Assembly: GCA_023435025.1 (NCBI GenBank)
Contig: JAEYSE010000010.1
Coordinates: forward strand, 1-34,410
DNA length: 34,410 nt
From: Bacillota bacterium
Lineage (GTDB): Bacteria; Bacillota; Clostridia; Christensenellales; CAG-138
Direction: 5' to 3'
Below, piece after piece: positions 33,382-34,410 of the stretch. The translations under genes were made by a program, and so were the position numbers. A model generated the notes under the pieces. It saw nothing but the letters and a program-made list of their open reading frames with translations. It ran no database searches and was not told the origin of the DNA. The stretch's first letter is position 1; every line of letters starts with the position of its first letter.

Positions 33382-34295
33382 CTTTTTTATTCGCAGGGCA
33401 GGGCGCGCAGTACCCCGGCATGGGGGAGGCGCTTTTTAAAAGCTCCAAAGCGGCTCGCGCGGTGTTTGGTGTGGCGGACAACTTCCGCCCCGGCACAAGC
33501 GCCCAGTGCTTTTCTGGCACAAAAGAGGAGCTGAGCCAAACGGCAAACACGCAGCCCTGCGTGTTTTCGGTTGATCTCGCGGCGGCATGTGCGCTGCAGG
33601 AGGCTGGAATTACCCCACAGGCCGTCTGCGGGTTTTCCCTGGGCGAGGTCGCTGCGCTCACATACGCCGGGGCGTTCTCCCATACGGAGGGGTTTCGCCT
33701 TGTGTGTAAACGCGCGGAATTGATGCAGCGGGCCGCTGAGCGGACAAAGGGCGGCATGGCTGCGGTTTTAAAGCTTGCAAACGAACAGGTTCGGGCGCTG
33801 TGCGCTTCCCATCCGGGCGTCTACCCGGTCAATTACAATTGCCCCGGACAGTTGGTAGTGGCGGGCGAACAAGGAGCGCTTCCCGCGTTTTGCGCGGCAG
33901 CGCAGGCAGCGGGCGGAAGGACGATGCCCCTTGCGGTAAACGGCGCGTTTCATTCCCCATATATGGCGGAAGCGGCGGAGATATTTTTTCAGCTATTATC
34001 CGATTTTTCTTTTCAATCTCCATCCTGCCCCGTATACGCCAATGCGACGGCTTTACCCTATGCCCCTCCCTATGCTGCCTTGCTTGCAAAGCAAATTGCC
34101 TCGCCCGTATTCTTTGAACAATCCATACGGGCCATGGCAGAGGCTGGGATCGATACGTTTGTGGAGGTCGGCCCCGGAAAAACGCTTACAGGCCTTGTCA
34201 AAAAGATACTGCCGGAAGCAAGCGTCCACAACGTACAGGACGAAGAGAGCCTAATGGAAACCGTACAGGCGCTCAAAGGAGGAACCGCATGCTAA
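33369..34295 (+). CDS. fabD: Malonyl-CoA:ACP transacylase (FabD)
   Basis: This is a 308-residue protein. ATG 33369 is chosen because AAAGGGAG precedes it and MGNVAFLFAGQGAQYPGMG is the normal family start; it overlaps fabK by 13 bp. The nucleophile Ser90 is in GFSLGE and the catalytic His195 in NGAFHSPYM. It loads malonyl groups on ACP for FabH and the elongating synthase. Confidence 0.96.
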   Translation: MGNVAFLFAGQGAQYPGMGEALFKSSKAARAVFGVADNFRPGTSAQCFSGTKEELSQTANTQPCVFSVDLAAACALQEAGITPQAVCGFSLGEVAALTYAGAFSHTEGFRLVCKRAELMQRAAERTKGGMAAVLKLANEQVRALCASHPGVYPVNYNCPGQLVVAGEQGALPAFCAAAQAAGGRTMPLAVNGAFHSPYMAEAAEIFFQLLSDFSFQSPSCPVYANATALPYAPPYAALLAKQIASPVFFEQSIRAMAEAGIDTFVEVGPGKTLTGLVKKILPEASVHNVQDEESLMETVQALKGGTAC

Positions 34296-34410
34296 CAGGC
34301 AAGACCGTGCTCATTACTGGCGCATCCCGCGGCATTGGCCGGGCCATCGCGCTTGCGCTTGCAAAAGAGGGCGCGGATATCGCACTTATATACGCGGGTA
34401 ATGCGTCCGC
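34289..34410 (+). CDS. fabG: 3-oxoacyl-ACP reductase (FabG), partial
   Basis: Only the first 40 codons are in the window. ATG 34289 lies 6 nt after AAAGGAGG and overlaps fabD by 7 bp. TGASRGIGRAIALALAKEGAD is the NADP-binding glycine motif of short-chain dehydrogenases. The operon position makes it FabG, the NADPH-dependent ketoacyl reductase; the active-site Ser-Tyr-Lys lies outside the window. Confidence 0.9.
   Translation, partial: MLTGKTVLITGASRGIGRAIALALAKEGADIALIYAGNAS

Overview
The window looks like chromosomal DNA of an anaerobic member of the Bacillota, probably class Clostridia. G+C appears moderate, roughly 50-55% by eye, and Shine-Dalgarno sites are strong. The fatty-acid genes follow the FabT/FabH/ACP/FabK/FabD/FabG arrangement typical of that group, and the large surface protein carries clostridial-type Ig-like repeats. 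A Christensenella-like organism would fit, but that is a guess. I saw no rRNA, tRNA, CRISPR array, complete insertion sequence or phage gene.

Layout. (1) 1-4825, minus: a secreted repeat protein of at least 1608 residues, cut by the left window edge. It has a signal peptide, a (GEEPT)n spacer, a beta-rich region, and bacterial Ig-like domains in a tandem 534-bp repeat. (2) 5101-8697: a small sugar island. A BadF-type sugar kinase and a GH4 6-phospho-glycosidase lie on the minus strand, divergent from a LacI-family repressor. Three matching CG-centred operators lie in the shared intergenic region. (3) 8698-9447: a gene-poor gap. (4) 9448-19170, plus: a nine-gene operon of a CodA-like amidohydrolase, a three-subunit molybdenum hydroxylase (XdhABC type) and a five-gene urea/amide-type ABC importer (UrtABCDE type), ending at a hairpin. 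Its content suggests uptake, hydroxylation and hydrolysis of a nitrogen-rich compound, possibly a purine or another N-heterocycle. It is the best candidate here for an undescribed pathway.

(5) 19258-20723, minus: a Crp/Fnr regulator with N-terminal cysteines followed by the di-iron repair protein Ric (ScdA/YtfE). Between them is an FNR-type box placed at about -41.5 of a likely promoter, so the regulator probably activates ric as a class II activator. (6) 21077-29121, plus: a complete Kdp potassium system. It comprises a 30-residue hydrophobic ORF, kdpF (29 aa), kdpA, kdpB, kdpC, the sensor kinase kdpD and the response regulator kdpE. (7) 29140-30546, minus: a MATE-family exporter. (8) 30758-34410, plus: a fatty-acid synthesis operon led by a FabT-like MarR regulator with a TTG start, then fabH, acpP, fabK, fabD and the start of fabG, cut by the right edge.

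Several starts were moved from the longest ORF to the codon with a good ribosome-binding site: amidohydrolase ATG 9448, xdhB GTG 13038, urtA ATG 14481, urtD ATG 17717, kdpB ATG 23047, MATE ATG 30546, fabT TTG 30758 and fabD ATG 33369. All family calls are from reading motifs by eye; no database search was run.
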